NCBI RefSeq assembly: GCF_002115745.1
Contig: NZ_JFKB01000013.1
Coordinates: 1 to 64,000 of the forward strand
DNA length: 64,000 bases
Source: Thalassospira alkalitolerans
GTDB taxonomy: Bacteria > Pseudomonadota > Alphaproteobacteria > Rhodospirillales > Thalassospiraceae
Direction: 5' to 3'
In this document: positions 34,695 to 44,713 of the stretch, in pieces
How positions within the stretch are numbered: the first letter of the stretch is position 1
Layout of the letters: the number at the start of each line of letters is the position of its first letter
Program-made: the position numbers and the translations under genes
The notes under the pieces: generated by a model
Database searches by the model: none
Told to the model about the DNA's origin: nothing
What the model saw: the letters and a program-made list of their open reading frames with translations, nothing else

Positions 34695-35282
34695 ATGAAG
34701 CAAGAAGACTTCAATATTCTGGTGATCGATGAAAACCCCGACCGCGCTGCCATTGTCGAGCGCGGCCTTGTCGAGGGCGGCTATGCCCGCGTCAGTCGTA
34801 TCGGGACGTCATTCAATCTGGTCGAGCGTATTCAGGCCCTGGCCCCAGATATCATCATCATTGATCTTGAAAATCCGGATCGCGATACGCTGGAGCAGAT
34901 GTTTCAGGTGTCTCGTGCCATTGCACGCCCGATTGCAATGTTTGTCGACCAAAGTGATCATAATATGATCCGCGAGGCCGTGGAGGCCGGGGTCAGTGCC
35001 TATGTCGTTGATGGTTTGCGTCAGGATCGCATCCGGCCCATCGTCGAGATGGCCATTTCGCGTTTCGGTGCATTTGATCAGCTTCGGCGGGAACGTGACG
35101 AGGCCAAGGCCAAGCTTAGCGAGCGCAAATTGATCGACCGGGCAAAAGGGCTTCTGATGCAGGAAAAGGGACTGTCCGAAGAGGATGCCTATAACCTGCT
35201 GCGCAAAAACGCCATGAAACAGAACCGCAAGATTTATGAGATTGCGCAAAGCGTCATCACGGCTTTTCAGTTGGAGTTCTAA
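34695..35282 (+). CDS. nasT: ANTAR-domain antiterminator NasT
   Basis: 195 residues. A receiver-like domain (1-125; FNILVIDENPDRAAIVERGL, DIIIIDLENPD) is followed by the RNA-binding ANTAR domain (about 135-195; LIDRAKGLLMQEKGLSEEDA, then AYNLLRKNAMKQNRKI). In Paracoccus, Azotobacter and others NasT binds paired hairpins in the leader RNA of nitrate genes and allows read-through of a terminator, unless held by NasS. Targets of the expected form are present here before nirB and nrtA. It is followed by nasS after three bases. Confidence 0.95.
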   Translation: MKQEDFNILVIDENPDRAAIVERGLVEGGYARVSRIGTSFNLVERIQALAPDIIIIDLENPDRDTLEQMFQVSRAIARPIAMFVDQSDHNMIREAVEAGVSAYVVDGLRQDRIRPIVEMAISRFGAFDQLRRERDEAKAKLSERKLIDRAKGLLMQEKGLSEEDAYNLLRKNAMKQNRKIYEIAQSVITAFQLEF

Positions 35283-35285
35283 CGC

Positions 35286-36518
35286 ATGCCTCTAAAACAG
35301 GTACGACTTGGCTTTGTGCCGCTTGTGGATTGTGCTTTGCCGGTTGTTGCGCGCACCAAGGGCTTTGCCGAGGAAGAAAATATTGATCTGACCCTGACCC
35401 GGGAAATGTCCTGGGCGGCGATCCGCGACAAATTGTCTTATGGTGTTTTTGATGCGGCCCATCTTTTGGCTGGTATTCCATTGGCATCGCGTCTTGGTCT
35501 TGGCGGGGTGCCTGCACAGCGTCTGGTTGTGCCGATGGCGCTTGGTCGGGGCGGGAATGCGATCACGGTATCGATCCGTCTTTATCAACGCATGCTCGAA
35601 GCGGATCCGGCTGCCATGCACGGCCCGCGCGGACTGTCGGCGCGGGCGCTGAAAAAGGTGATTGACGAAGACCGTGCCGCGGGTCGCCCCATCATGTCTT
35701 TTGCAACGGTATTTCCGTTCTCAAGCCATAATTATGAATTGCGCTATTGGATGGCGTCGAGCGGAATTGATCCTGATAACGACGTCAATATCGGGGTGAT
35801 CGCGCCGCCGCGGATGTTTGACAGTCTGCGCAATGGCTGGGTCGATGGCTATTGTGTTGGTGAACCTTGGAACCAGCGGGCTGTTTTTCATGGGGACGGG
35901 GCAATTGTTGCGCTAAAGGATGATATCTGGTCGCGCAGTCCGGAAAAGGTTTTGGGTGTGCGCGAAGACTGGGCGCTTTCCAATCCCGATACGGTTGATG
36001 CATTGGTGCGTGCACTGGTGCGTTCCGCTGAATGGGCAGATCAGCCTGAAAACCGTACCGAGCTGGCGCAATTGTTGTCCGATGAAAATCATGTCGGGGC
36101 ATCTTTTGATATTCTGCGTGCGTCTTTGTTGGGGCGTCCGATTCTTAAGCCAGGTGGTAATCCCATTGATGCGCCAGATCGGCATGTGTTTTATCGCTAT
36201 ACCGCGACCTTCCCCTGGCTGTCACAGGGGGCTTGGGTTGGTCGCCAGATGCAGCGATGGGGGCAGGTTGATGCCTCGGTCGACTTTAACGCGGTCATAT
36301 CGGAAATCTATCGCCCGGATCTTTATCGCCGCGCGGTGGCGGGGCTTGATGTCGCCTTGCCGCGTGATGATTGGCGGGTCGAAGGATTAAACGATGCTGC
36401 GGATCGCGCACTTGTCGGGGCTGATGCGTTTCTTGATAACAGTACTTTTGACATGCGCAATGCGGCCCCCATTGCTGCGGCGGGGGCGGCGGACCGGGTG
36501 GTGGCGTCGGACACCTGA
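35286..36518 (+). CDS. nasS: nitrate/nitrite-responsive sensor NasS
   Basis: 410 residues, homologous to the nitrate-binding protein NrtA but without a signal peptide, so cytoplasmic. Typical stretches: [59 protein letters not shown] and [15 protein letters not shown], the last two lining the nitrate site. Without nitrate, NasS binds NasT; nitrate or nitrite frees it. It ends ahead of a strong terminator and converges with the transporter operon. Confidence 0.93.
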   Translation: MPLKQVRLGFVPLVDCALPVVARTKGFAEEENIDLTLTREMSWAAIRDKLSYGVFDAAHLLAGIPLASRLGLGGVPAQRLVVPMALGRGGNAITVSIRLYQRMLEADPAAMHGPRGLSARALKKVIDEDRAAGRPIMSFATVFPFSSHNYELRYWMASSGIDPDNDVNIGVIAPPRMFDSLRNGWVDGYCVGEPWNQRAVFHGDGAIVALKDDIWSRSPEKVLGVREDWALSNPDTVDALVRALVRSAEWADQPENRTELAQLLSDENHVGASFDILRASLLGRPILKPGGNPIDAPDRHVFYRYTATFPWLSQGAWVGRQMQRWGQVDASVDFNAVISEIYRPDLYRRAVAGLDVALPRDDWRVEGLNDAADRALVGADAFLDNSTFDMRNAAPIAAAGAADRVVASDT

Positions 36519-36597
36519 TCATTTCGGTCTTGCTGCTGTGGATGGCCATGGCAAGGCAGTGGAATTGGTTGGGGTGCACTGCCCGAAACAGAATGAC

Positions 36598-36641
36598 AAA
36601 GCAAAACGGCATGCTCCTGATGGGGCATGCCGTTTTGCTTT
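36598..36641. terminator. intrinsic terminator between nasS and the nitrate ABC operon
   Basis: A 17-base stem (AAAGCAAAACGGCATGC with its complement) closed by a ten-base loop, with A-rich and T-rich ends that make it functional on both strands. It serves nasS and the convergent nrt operon. Confidence 0.85.
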
Positions 36642-36663
36642 ATCAGGATTGCTGGGGCCGTTG

Positions 36664-38481
36664 TTACTGGGCCGCGGCGATGGCGGTTTCGTGGTCTTGC
36701 GCCGGGTGCAGGGGGCTGGCCTCTGCGCTGTGTTGCCGGGCAACGCGTTCGGTGCGCTTTTGTGTGATGGATTGAAGCTGTGCTTCGCTGGGATTGGCGC
36801 CGCCTTCATAGGCTTCAAGAAACTCCAGCAGTTCCTCGCGATAGGCATAGTAATCCGGATGATCCAAAAGCGCCTTGCGCGAACGCGGACGGGGCAGGTC
36901 GACTTTCATGATATTGCCGATTTTTGCCCGTGGCCCGTTGGACATCATCACCACCCGGTCGGCCAGTAAAATTGCCTCGTCGACATCATGAGTGACACAG
37001 ATCGCTGTGACCTGAGTCCGTTTCCAAACATCCATAAGTACGTCCTGCAATTCCCAGCGTGTCAGGGAATCCAGCATGCCAAACGGTTCATCAAGCAAAA
37101 GAAGCTTTGGCGACAATGCAAAGGCGCGTGCAATGCCGACACGCTGTTTCATGCCATTGGAAAGGTCGTTCGCCAGCTTTTTCATGCTGTCACCAAGTCC
37201 AACGCGTTCAAGATAATATTCGATAATGTCGCGACGCTCGGAACTTGCGGCGTGGGGATAAACCTGTTCCACACCAAGTTCGACATTTTCATAGGCACTT
37301 AGCCAAGGCAAAAGTGATGGTGCCTGAAATACCACGGCTTTGTCCGGGCCGGCCTTGGTGATCTGGTTGTTATCAAGGGTGATGATGCCATCGCTGATTT
37401 CGTTCAGGCCTGATACCATCGAAAGCACTGTGGATTTGCCGCAGCCGGAATGCCCGATCAGGGTGATGAATTCACCCTTGTTCATCGACAAGTCAAACCC
37501 GTCAACCACGGTTAGCGGACCTTTGGCGGTTGGGTAAACCTTGCTGATGCCGCTGAATTTAAGGAAGCCTTCCGTCGCGTCGGATTGGGTTTCCTTCTGA
37601 TAGGCAGCAGGCGGCGCTTTATCTGGTTTTGTGGTTTGGTTTGCGGCTTTCTGGGTGATCGGAACGATATTGGGCAGATTGATTTCGCGTTCTGTCTGTG
37701 TACCGCGCGCTTCGCCAACCGTCATCAGATAGTCGGTAATGGCTGCGCGCAATTCGATGAATTCGGCATCGCTGTTCATTTCCGCACGGTCGCGCGGGCG
37801 TGCAAGCGTGACCTGAAATTCTGGTCCCAATGTTGCCTTGGGGCCGGGTTTTAATGGAATGATCCGATCCGCCAAAAGGATGGCTTCGTCGACATCATTG
37901 GTGATCAGGATGATGGTCTTTTTTTCCTGTTCACAGATGGCGGCAAATTCATCCTGCAATTTGGCACGGGTCAGCGCATCAAGGGCCGAAAGGGGCTCGT
38001 CCAGCAACAGAAGTTCGGGTTGCATCGCAAGGGCGCGGGCAACGGCAACGCGCTGGCGCATCCCGCCGGAAAGTTCGGCGGGCTTGCGGTCGCTGGCATG
38101 GGCAAGGCCAACCATGGCGATGTATTTTTCAGCCACTTCCTTGCGTTCCGCGCGGGATTTATGTTTCAGCACGCTGTCCACGGCAAGTTGAACGTTGCCG
38201 TAAACCGAAAGCCAGGGCATCAGCGAATAGGACTGGAACACAACGCCGCGTTCCGGGCCGGGGCCGTCGATTTCCTTGCCTTTGAAAATCACGCCGCCCT
38301 GATCGGGCGTGATCAATCCGGCAAGGGCCGAGATCAGTGTGGTTTTCCCCGAGCCGGAAAAGCCGACAATCGCAATGAATTCGCCTTCTTCGACCTTAAG
38401 GTTGATGTCTGACAGAACGTCGGTGCGGTTTTTACCCTCGCCATAATGTTTGGACAGGGCGGAAATTTCCAGAAATGCCAT
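36664..38481 (-). CDS. nitrate ABC transporter, two fused ATP-binding domains
   Basis: 605 residues with two complete nucleotide-binding domains of the NrtD/SsuB type: domain 1 about 5-255 ([29 protein letters not shown]) and domain 2 about 305-555 ([29 protein letters not shown]). The linker is 45-50 residues, Gln/Thr/Lys rich, and a 45-residue tail follows. Domain 1 has Asn in place of the switch His (LITNDVDEA against VTHDVDEA in domain 2), and domain 2 has LSNG in its signature, so one composite ATP site is degenerate. One polypeptide thus supplies both ATPases for the NrtB permease. The gap to nrtB is 12 bases. Confidence 0.92.
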   Translation of the reverse strand: MAFLEISALSKHYGEGKNRTDVLSDINLKVEEGEFIAIVGFSGSGKTTLISALAGLITPDQGGVIFKGKEIDGPGPERGVVFQSYSLMPWLSVYGNVQLAVDSVLKHKSRAERKEVAEKYIAMVGLAHASDRKPAELSGGMRQRVAVARALAMQPELLLLDEPLSALDALTRAKLQDEFAAICEQEKKTIILITNDVDEAILLADRIIPLKPGPKATLGPEFQVTLARPRDRAEMNSDAEFIELRAAITDYLMTVGEARGTQTEREINLPNIVPITQKAANQTTKPDKAPPAAYQKETQSDATEGFLKFSGISKVYPTAKGPLTVVDGFDLSMNKGEFITLIGHSGCGKSTVLSMVSGLNEISDGIITLDNNQITKAGPDKAVVFQAPSLLPWLSAYENVELGVEQVYPHAASSERRDIIEYYLERVGLGDSMKKLANDLSNGMKQRVGIARAFALSPKLLLLDEPFGMLDSLTRWELQDVLMDVWKRTQVTAICVTHDVDEAILLADRVVMMSNGPRAKIGNIMKVDLPRPRSRKALLDHPDYYAYREELLEFLEAYEGGANPSEAQLQSITQKRTERVARQHSAEASPLHPAQDHETAIAAAQ

Positions 38482-38493
38482 TTCTTCGTCCCC

Positions 38494-39573
38494 TTAACGG
38501 TTGGCCGAGAAGGTAAAGGCACGCTGTAATGCATACATCAGGCGATCCAGCATAAAGCCGACAATCCCGATGGTCAAAACCGCGACCATGATTTTGGCAA
38601 GCGACTGTGACGATCCGTTCTGGAATTCATCCCAGACGAATTTGCCGAGGCCGGGGTTTTGCGCCAGCATTTCTGCGGCGATCAGCACCATCCAGCCAAC
38701 GCCCAGTGACAGGCGTAGGCCTGTAAAGATCAGAGGTAATGAGGATGGCAGGACCAGTTTGGTAATGGTTTTCATGGTCGGAAGTTGCAAGACACGGCCG
38801 ACATTCATCAGATCCTTGTCAATGGACGCGACGCCAAGGGCGGTATTGATCAGGGTCGGCCAAAGCGAACAAAGCGTGACGGTTACGGCAGAAATCACCA
38901 GGGATTTCGGGAAAAAGTCATTCACATCGACGTAAACAGCCGAAACAATCATGGTCACAATCGGAAGCCACGCCAGCGGTGAAACCGGTTTGAAAAGCTG
39001 GATCAACGGATTGATCGCGCCGTTGACAGCCTTGGATAGTCCCGATGCAATGCCCAGTGGCACGGCAATTACCGTGGCAATGACAAAGCCAAGGCCAACC
39101 GTGAACAATGATGTGATGATCTGATCGATATAGGTCGGCTTGCCGGTGTAGGTGCGGTACTTCACCTTGTCAGGTTTGCCTTCGGCAACGAATTTGGCGT
39201 TGCGAACATCCTGTCTTTCGTAAAAGGCATCGGCCTTTTTACGCTCGCGTAGATGATCGGCCCAAAGATTGGTGGTTTGTTCCCAAACCTGTACCGGGCC
39301 GGGGATGGCGCCCAGTGATGTCTGGACTTTTGGGGCAAGGACACCCCAGGCCAACAGAAACAGTCCAATGCCCAAAAGCGGGATCACCAAAACACGCTTG
39401 AGTTCGCCAAGCTGTTCGCGCGGATTGTCACCTGCGGCCATTTTCAGCATCGGCGTTAACCAGGACAATCCCAGCGCATCAAGCCAACTGCTGGCCTTGT
39501 TGATTGCGGCAAAGACCTTTTCGCGACGCGGGGCCGATGCCGGGGATGAAAGAGTTTCTGTCGCATTGGACAT
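38494..39573 (-). CDS. nrtB: nitrate ABC transporter permease
   Basis: 359 residues from the ATG at 39573 (AAGGA eight bases upstream), in place of the longer frame. The BPD_transp_1 domain of the SsuC/TauC type begins at about 150: LFTVGLGFVIATVIAVPLGI, the EAA loop LINTALGVASIDKDLMNVGR and the end LGKFVWDEFQNGSSQ. Six membrane helices plus one near 85. A central insert (about 100-145, with LRERKKADAFYERQDVRNAK) is usual in nitrate permeases. It acts with NrtA and the fused ATPase. Confidence 0.93.
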   Translation of the reverse strand: MSNATETLSSPASAPRREKVFAAINKASSWLDALGLSWLTPMLKMAAGDNPREQLGELKRVLVIPLLGIGLFLLAWGVLAPKVQTSLGAIPGPVQVWEQTTNLWADHLRERKKADAFYERQDVRNAKFVAEGKPDKVKYRTYTGKPTYIDQIITSLFTVGLGFVIATVIAVPLGIASGLSKAVNGAINPLIQLFKPVSPLAWLPIVTMIVSAVYVDVNDFFPKSLVISAVTVTLCSLWPTLINTALGVASIDKDLMNVGRVLQLPTMKTITKLVLPSSLPLIFTGLRLSLGVGWMVLIAAEMLAQNPGLGKFVWDEFQNGSSQSLAKIMVAVLTIGIVGFMLDRLMYALQRAFTFSANR

Positions 39574-39648
39574 CTTTGGGTTCCTTGCAGTGCGGGAAAA
39601 CAGGTGCAGGCCGTCCATGCGGGGCGGCCTGCATCGTCCAAATGGGTG

Positions 39649-41049
39649 TTAGCTGCCAGCAACCTCGTTGCCTTTGACCACCTGATTGGATTTCAGGCCG
39701 ATGGCAAGCGAGTTGATATAGGCGTTGGGCTGTTTGCCGTCATAGGTGACGCCGTCAATGATGTCGGCGGCCGGTGTTGGTTCGCGGTAGCCGTCGCTAT
39801 CCCACGGGAAGTCTGCTTCGGCGGCTTCGCCGTCTTCGACAAGCAGTTTTGCCGCTTTAAGGTAGATGTCCGGGCGGTAAACTGATTTGGCGGTTTCGGC
39901 GTACCAGCTATCATCCTTGTGATCGGTGATCTGGCCCCAGCGACGCATCTGGGTCAAATACCAGATGGCATCCGAATAATACGGATAGGTCGCATAATAG
40001 CGGAAGAACACATTGAAATCCGGGACGTCGCGTGTGTCACCTTTTTCGTATTCAAAGGTGCCGGTCATGGAATTGGCGATTACTTCCTTGTCGGCGCCGA
40101 CATATTCCGGGCGGGACAGGATTTCGACGGCTTCCATGCGGTTGGCGTTGTTGTTTTCGTCAAGCCACTCTGCCGCCCGGATCAGTGCCTTGGTCAGGGC
40201 CAGTGTGGTGTTGGGGTTTTCTTCAACAAACTGTTCGGTCAGGCCAAAGACCTTTTCCGGGTTGTTCTTCCAGATTTCGTAATCGGTGATGACCGGAACG
40301 CCAATACCTTTGAAGACGGCCTGCTGGTTCCATGGTTCGCCAACGCAATATCCGTTGATGGTGCCGGCTTCAAGGGTTGCCGGCATCTGGGGCGGTGGTG
40401 TCACCGACAGCATGGCATCGGCCTTGATCTGGCCCGAAATATCGGTGTCGGAATAGAAGCCGGGGTGAATGCCGCCCGATGCCAGCCAATAACGCAATTC
40501 GTAATTGTGGGTCGATACCGGGAAGACCATGCCCATATTAAACGGCTTGCCGTCGGCCTTGAATTTATCGATAACCGGTTTCAGCGCGTCGGCCTTGATC
40601 GGGTGTACCGGTTTGCCATCGGCGCCAACCGGGATATGCGGTTTCATCATTTCCCAGACTTCGTTGGAAACGGTAATGCCGTTGCCATTCAAATCCATCG
40701 AGAACGGGGTCACGATGTGGGCTTTGGTGCCAAAGCCGATTGTCGCGGCAAGCGGTTGTCCGGCCAGCATATGTGCGCCGTCAAGCTCGCCGGTGATTAC
40801 CCGGTCCAACAGAACCTTCCAGTTGGCTTGCGGTTCAAGGGTGACATAAAGACCTTCGTCTTCGAAAAAGCCTTTTTCATACGCAATGGCAAGCGGGGCC
40901 ATATCGGTCAGCTTGATAAAGCCGAATTTAAGTTCGTCTTTTTCAACGTCGAGCATTTCGGCGCTGGCCGGAAGAGCAAAGCCAGCCGCAAGCATGAAGG
41001 ATGCTGTTGCAGCAAGCAGGGTACGGCGAGAAAATTTCAATGAACGCAT
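39649..41049 (-). CDS. nrtA: nitrate ABC transporter substrate-binding protein
   Basis: 466 residues, periplasmic nitrate receptor. The start has a twin-arginine-type signal peptide ([20 protein letters not shown], cut after ALPASA). Binding-site stretches as in Nrt[37 protein letters not shown] and [15 protein letters not shown]. First gene of the nrt operon; the leader carries an ANTAR-type hairpin and a terminator. It resembles NasS, encoded about 3 kb away, over its whole length. Confidence 0.95.
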   Translation of the reverse strand: MRSLKFSRRTLLAATASFMLAAGFALPASAEMLDVEKDELKFGFIKLTDMAPLAIAYEKGFFEDEGLYVTLEPQANWKVLLDRVITGELDGAHMLAGQPLAATIGFGTKAHIVTPFSMDLNGNGITVSNEVWEMMKPHIPVGADGKPVHPIKADALKPVIDKFKADGKPFNMGMVFPVSTHNYELRYWLASGGIHPGFYSDTDISGQIKADAMLSVTPPPQMPATLEAGTINGYCVGEPWNQQAVFKGIGVPVITDYEIWKNNPEKVFGLTEQFVEENPNTTLALTKALIRAAEWLDENNNANRMEAVEILSRPEYVGADKEVIANSMTGTFEYEKGDTRDVPDFNVFFRYYATYPYYSDAIWYLTQMRRWGQITDHKDDSWYAETAKSVYRPDIYLKAAKLLVEDGEAAEADFPWDSDGYREPTPAADIIDGVTYDGKQPNAYINSLAIGLKSNQVVKGNEVAGS

Positions 41050-41078
41050 CGTTTCGTATCCATTCCTTGACCCAAAAC

Positions 41079-41143
41079 AAAAAAAAGCTGCCGAACAGTA
41101 AGCTCCGTTGCGGGCGCAACGTGTTTACATCGTTCGGCAGCTT
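41079..41143 (-). terminator. attenuator terminator in the nrtA leader
   Basis: AAGCTGCCGAAC and GTTCGGCAGCTT form a 12-pair stem, followed on the minus strand by eight T. A second small stem (CGTTGC/GCAACG) lies within its loop. It ends 30 bases before the nrtA ATG. Confidence 0.8.
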
Positions 41144-41154
41144 TGCCTTTATGT

Positions 41155-41172
41155 GCACCCGCCATTGGGTGC
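41155..41172 (-). promoter_or_regulatory. ANTAR-type hairpin (NasT target) in the nrtA leader
   Basis: GCACCC and GGGTGC form a perfect six-pair stem around the hexaloop AATGGC, identical in loop to the nirB hairpin but with a different stem. Eleven bases upstream, GTCC/GGAC (41184-41196, five-base loop) may be the first hairpin of the pair. Confidence 0.78.
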
Positions 41173-41208
41173 GATATTTCGTTGTCCACGTAGGACTGCT
41201 ATTGCACT

Positions 41209-41224
41209 TGCAAAGGTTATGCCA
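41209..41224 (-). promoter_or_regulatory. sigma-54-like promoter of nrtA
   Basis: TGGCATAACCTTTGCA on the minus strand fits the sigma-54 consensus TGGCAC-N5-TTGCA with one difference. The predicted start at about 41198 places the first leader hairpin at the very 5' end of the RNA. Confidence 0.65.
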
Positions 41225-41401
41225 TTGGGGGTGTGTTGTTTTATATCAGATGGTTAGTTGATTTTTGAGCTTTGGGATGTGGTGGTAATTGTGCGATGCA
41301 CGCTTATTAATGATTAAAAAATAATCTTATAAAATATTACTGTATAATATTTGTGCAAAATTAAAGGTGTTATTGAGGTCCCCGGTTTTTAGTCAAGCAT
41401 T
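41225..41401. other. AT-rich upstream region of nrtA
   Basis: No gene. It should hold the enhancer for the sigma-54 promoter. A short inverted repeat GTGC-GAT-GCAC is at about 41292-41302. No firm operator can be named. Confidence 0.35.
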
Positions 41402-41432
41402 CACCCCGGAAATCGGGTGGATTTCCGGGGTG
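41402..41432. terminator. strong hairpin after the acetyltransferase gene
   Basis: CACCCCGGAAATC and its perfect complement form a 13-pair stem with a five-base loop. T residues do not follow directly on either strand, so it may act as an mRNA-stabilising end or a weak terminator for the gene that ends at 41461 on the minus strand. Confidence 0.55.
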
Positions 41433-41460
41433 TTCCTGATGTTGCGGTGGTGCCGTATTG

Positions 41461-42171
41461 TTATTTACGGAAACTTTGCAGGCTGCGGCGCTGTTTGCCA
41501 TTGTCGTCGAAATTATCGGGCGATAACCATGCCTCAAAGGCAGCTTTGACCATCGGCCATTCCAGGTCGGTGATGGAAAACCATGCTGTATCGCGGTTGC
41601 GCCCTTTATAGACTATGTGGTTGCGGAATGTGCCTTCATAGGTAAAGCCATATCGTGCGGCGGCGGCGCGTGACGGGGCGTTTTGATCGTCGCATTTCCA
41701 TTCGTAACGACGATAACCCAGTTCATCAAAGGCGCGCTTCATCATCAGATACATCGCTTCGGTGCCGCCGATGGTCTGTGACAGGGCCGGAGAATAATTG
41801 ATGTTGCCGATTTCGATCCCGCCAAATGCAACGTCGATCCGCATAAAGGCGGCAACACCAACGGCCTTTTGGGATGCCTTATCGATGATGGTGTGAAACA
41901 TCGGGTCATCATTTTTTGCCATGGTTTCAAGCCAACTGCGATAGGCATCAAACCCGTCGAACGCGTCCGTAAAAAGATAGGTAAAGCGCGATCCATCCAT
42001 GGCTTCGCGATTGGCTTCAAAAAGCTGTTTGGCATCGCGGGTAATATCAAGCGGACTGACAATAACGTGGTTGCCAATCATATCGCTGCGCGGTGGCAAC
42101 GGGCGTTTGGTCCAATTTTCCGCCGGGCGGCCTACCGGCTGACCAAATTCGTTTTTAAAGTCTGATGTCAT
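41461..42171 (-). CDS. GNAT-family N-acetyltransferase, RimJ/RimL type
   Basis: 236 residues from the ATG at 42171 (AAGG ahead). Acetyltransferase_3 fold: VIVSPLDITRDAKQLFEANR, AVGVAAFMRIDVAFGGIEIG, the acetyl-CoA region with YLMMKRAFDELGYRRYEWKC and NAPSRAAAARYGFTYEGTFR. The GRNRDTAWFSITDLEWP end is typical for family members that modify small molecules or protein N-termini. The substrate is unknown. It is not linked to the nrt operon by direction or spacing. Confidence 0.85.
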   Translation of the reverse strand: MTSDFKNEFGQPVGRPAENWTKRPLPPRSDMIGNHVIVSPLDITRDAKQLFEANREAMDGSRFTYLFTDAFDGFDAYRSWLETMAKNDDPMFHTIIDKASQKAVGVAAFMRIDVAFGGIEIGNINYSPALSQTIGGTEAMYLMMKRAFDELGYRRYEWKCDDQNAPSRAAAARYGFTYEGTFRNHIVYKGRNRDTAWFSITDLEWPMVKAAFEAWLSPDNFDDNGKQRRSLQSFRK

Positions 42172-42817
42172 TTCGAGACCTTTGTTTAGGGGGCAAGAAT
42201 GCATGCAGTCTGAACCATTATTGGGGGCGTAAAAAGGTCCGGTTTTGTAAAATGAACAGAGCCAATTTTAAGCGTCAACACAGACAGTTATCTTGTCGTC
42301 AGACAGCCGCAATGCCGCGTTTTTTTTGGGGTGTTGGCCGTTTAAAAAAAAGGAGTCTTGGCGGGTTTTCCTGATCCGAATTGTTAAGAAACAGCGCCTT
42401 GGCGGCTTTGTTCTGATTGGACCAAATGTTGTGCCTGTGTCGTGCATGTATGATAATTTATTGTTTTAAAACAATTAGTTGATTTGGTGTGGTGCCGTGA
42501 GGATTGTCACAGACCGACGCGGCCGAAGCCGCCATTTAATCTGTTTAAATTCAATTCGTTGACAATTTATCGAATAAATGATGATGTTTAGGGATAAACT
42601 TAAAAAAACTAGAATTTGATATCAGGGTTGTCGGCAATCGTCGTTTCGAGGGATCGCGTTACAACTTTCCGTCACGCTTTATCATAAGGTCGCGGCTCCC
42701 AACCGTACCTGTTGAAAGTTCCTTGCCGCGCGCTTGTTCCATACTTGCAGCACTGACATCGGTTTGACAGATGTGCGCCACCCGCGCATCCGCCTTACAT
42801 TTATCGAGGATGTTTGC
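42172..42817. other. 646 bases without a supported gene
   Basis: Divergent region between the acetyltransferase and the peptide ABC operon. It has A/T runs near 42315-42355 and an AT-rich segment at 42440-42620 that likely carries the operon promoter. The frame of the following gene is open back to a TTG at 42734, but the ribosome-binding site favours 42818. Confidence 0.4.
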
Positions 42818-44650
42818 GTGACTGATGCTGTTTCCACGCCGATTTTGTCTGTCGAAGATTTATCCGTTGAATTCGGCGACACCCGAGTTGTCGAAAATCT
42901 GAGTTTTGCTGTCAAACCGGGCAGGACGCTGGCAATTGTTGGTGAGTCCGGGTCGGGAAAATCTGTGACATCGATGTCGATTATGCGCCTTGCTGATATG
43001 ATGGGGGCGTCCTATGCATCCGGCGCCATCCGGTTTACCCCGGATGATCGCAAGGATGATTTGCTGACGCTGACGCAAAAACAGATGCGCAACATTCGCG
43101 GCAAAGACATCGCGATGATTTTTCAGGAACCGATGACGTCGCTGAATCCGGTCTTTACCATTGGGGATCAGATCGCAGAATCCCTGATCCTGCATGAAGG
43201 CATGCCAAAATCAGATGCGCGCGCCGAAAGCAAACGTCTGCTTGATATGGTGCGTTTACCCGATGCACAGGAATTGCTGGACCGTTATCCCCATCAGCTT
43301 TCTGGCGGTATGCGTCAGCGTGTGATGATTGCCATGGCTTTGGCATGTCGGCCCAAGGTGCTGATTGCCGACGAACCGACCACGGCCCTTGATGTCACCA
43401 TTCAGGCGCAAATTCTGACCATCATCCGTGATCTGCAAAAAGAACTCGGCATGGCGGTAATCTTTATTACCCATGATATGGGCGTGGTCGCCGAAATTGC
43501 CGATGATGTCGTGGTCATGTGGAAGGGCAAAAAGGTCGAAGAAGGAACCGTTGCTGATATCTTTGCCCATCCGGCGCATCCCTATACCCAGACGCTGTTA
43601 TCTGCCGTTCCCAAGCTTGGCAGTATGACGGGCGAAGTTTTCCCCAAACGTTTCCCGGTAACCGTGATGGATGGTGAAACACCATGCGTCGTCGGGGCGG
43701 AGCATATCCAAAATACCGCACGTTATGACGAAGCACCGCTTTTGTCCGTGCGCGACCTTGTGACACGCTTCGATATCAAAAAAGGCCTGTTTGGTGGTGT
43801 TTCGCATCGCGTGCATGCGGTCGAAAATGTCAGTTTCGATATTTATCGCGGCGAAACGCTGGCACTTGTCGGGGAATCCGGATCGGGAAAGTCGACCATC
43901 GGGCGCACGATCCAGCAATTGCAAAAGGCAACCGCAGGCAACATCAGTTTCGATGGACGTCCATTTGCAACAATGGGCAAGGTCGAACAGCGACGCCTGT
44001 GTCAGGAAATCCAATATATTTTTCAAGATCCCTTTGCCTCGCTCGACCCGCGCAAAAAGATCGGGTTTTCGATTGCCGAGCCGATCCGCACCCATCGTTT
44101 GATCGAAGGCGACAAGCAGATTACGGCGCGTGTTGATCAGTTGCTGGAACGTGTCGGCCTGATATCGGCCCATGCAGATCGTTATCCGCATGAATTTTCC
44201 GGTGGTCAGCGCCAGCGTATTTGCATTGCGCGTGCGCTTGCATCCAATCCGAAACTGATCATCGCTGACGAAGCCCTTTCTGCCCTTGATGTTTCAATTC
44301 AGGCACAAATCATCAATCTGTTCATGGAGCTTCAGGAAGAACATGGGTTGGCTTATCTGTTCATCAGTCATGACATGGCGGTGGTTGAAAAAATGAGCCA
44401 CCGTGTCGCGGTGCTTTACCTTGGGCAGGTAGCTGAAATTGGCACACGTCAACAGGTTCTTGAAACACCCGGCCACCCCTATACCCAACGACTTCTTAGT
44501 GCAGTACCGGTCGCCGACCCCACGTTTGTGCGTGACCGTGTTCTGATGGATGGTGAAATCCCAAGCCCGATCCGTCGGGTGGGGGATGAACCCGCCATTC
44601 TTGCCCATCGAGAAATTGCGCCCGGTCATTTTGTGGCCGACGCACGTTAA
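42818..44650 (+). CDS. peptide ABC transporter, two fused ATP-binding domains (DppD-DppF type)
   Basis: 610 residues; a GTG start with GAGGA seven bases upstream. Two oligopeptide-type ATPases in one chain: domain 1 about 5-255 ([40 protein letters not shown]) and domain 2 about 305-560 (GESGSGKSTIGR, FSGGQRQRICIA, LIADEALSALD, FISHDMAVV). Both have all ATP-site motifs. C-terminal oligopeptide-transporter extensions (HPAHPYTQTLLSAVP and HPYTQRLLSAVP) follow each domain. It drives import through the two permeases downstream. First gene of a five-gene operon that ends with an M14 peptidase. Confidence 0.93.
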   Translation: MTDAVSTPILSVEDLSVEFGDTRVVENLSFAVKPGRTLAIVGESGSGKSVTSMSIMRLADMMGASYASGAIRFTPDDRKDDLLTLTQKQMRNIRGKDIAMIFQEPMTSLNPVFTIGDQIAESLILHEGMPKSDARAESKRLLDMVRLPDAQELLDRYPHQLSGGMRQRVMIAMALACRPKVLIADEPTTALDVTIQAQILTIIRDLQKELGMAVIFITHDMGVVAEIADDVVVMWKGKKVEEGTVADIFAHPAHPYTQTLLSAVPKLGSMTGEVFPKRFPVTVMDGETPCVVGAEHIQNTARYDEAPLLSVRDLVTRFDIKKGLFGGVSHRVHAVENVSFDIYRGETLALVGESGSGKSTIGRTIQQLQKATAGNISFDGRPFATMGKVEQRRLCQEIQYIFQDPFASLDPRKKIGFSIAEPIRTHRLIEGDKQITARVDQLLERVGLISAHADRYPHEFSGGQRQRICIARALASNPKLIIADEALSALDVSIQAQIINLFMELQEEHGLAYLFISHDMAVVEKMSHRVAVLYLGQVAEIGTRQQVLETPGHPYTQRLLSAVPVADPTFVRDRVLMDGEIPSPIRRVGDEPAILAHREIAPGHFVADAR

Positions 44651-44713
44651 GGCGGCCCGTTTGCCGCAATCTTGTCTCCCCGAGTACCTCGCCACCAAAC
44701 AACGGAGAAAAAC

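Noticed and set aside
39919-41043. A 374-residue open frame on the plus strand opposite nrtA
   Set aside because: It is the antisense of a clear nrtA gene, has no family pattern and arises from codon bias in the real gene.
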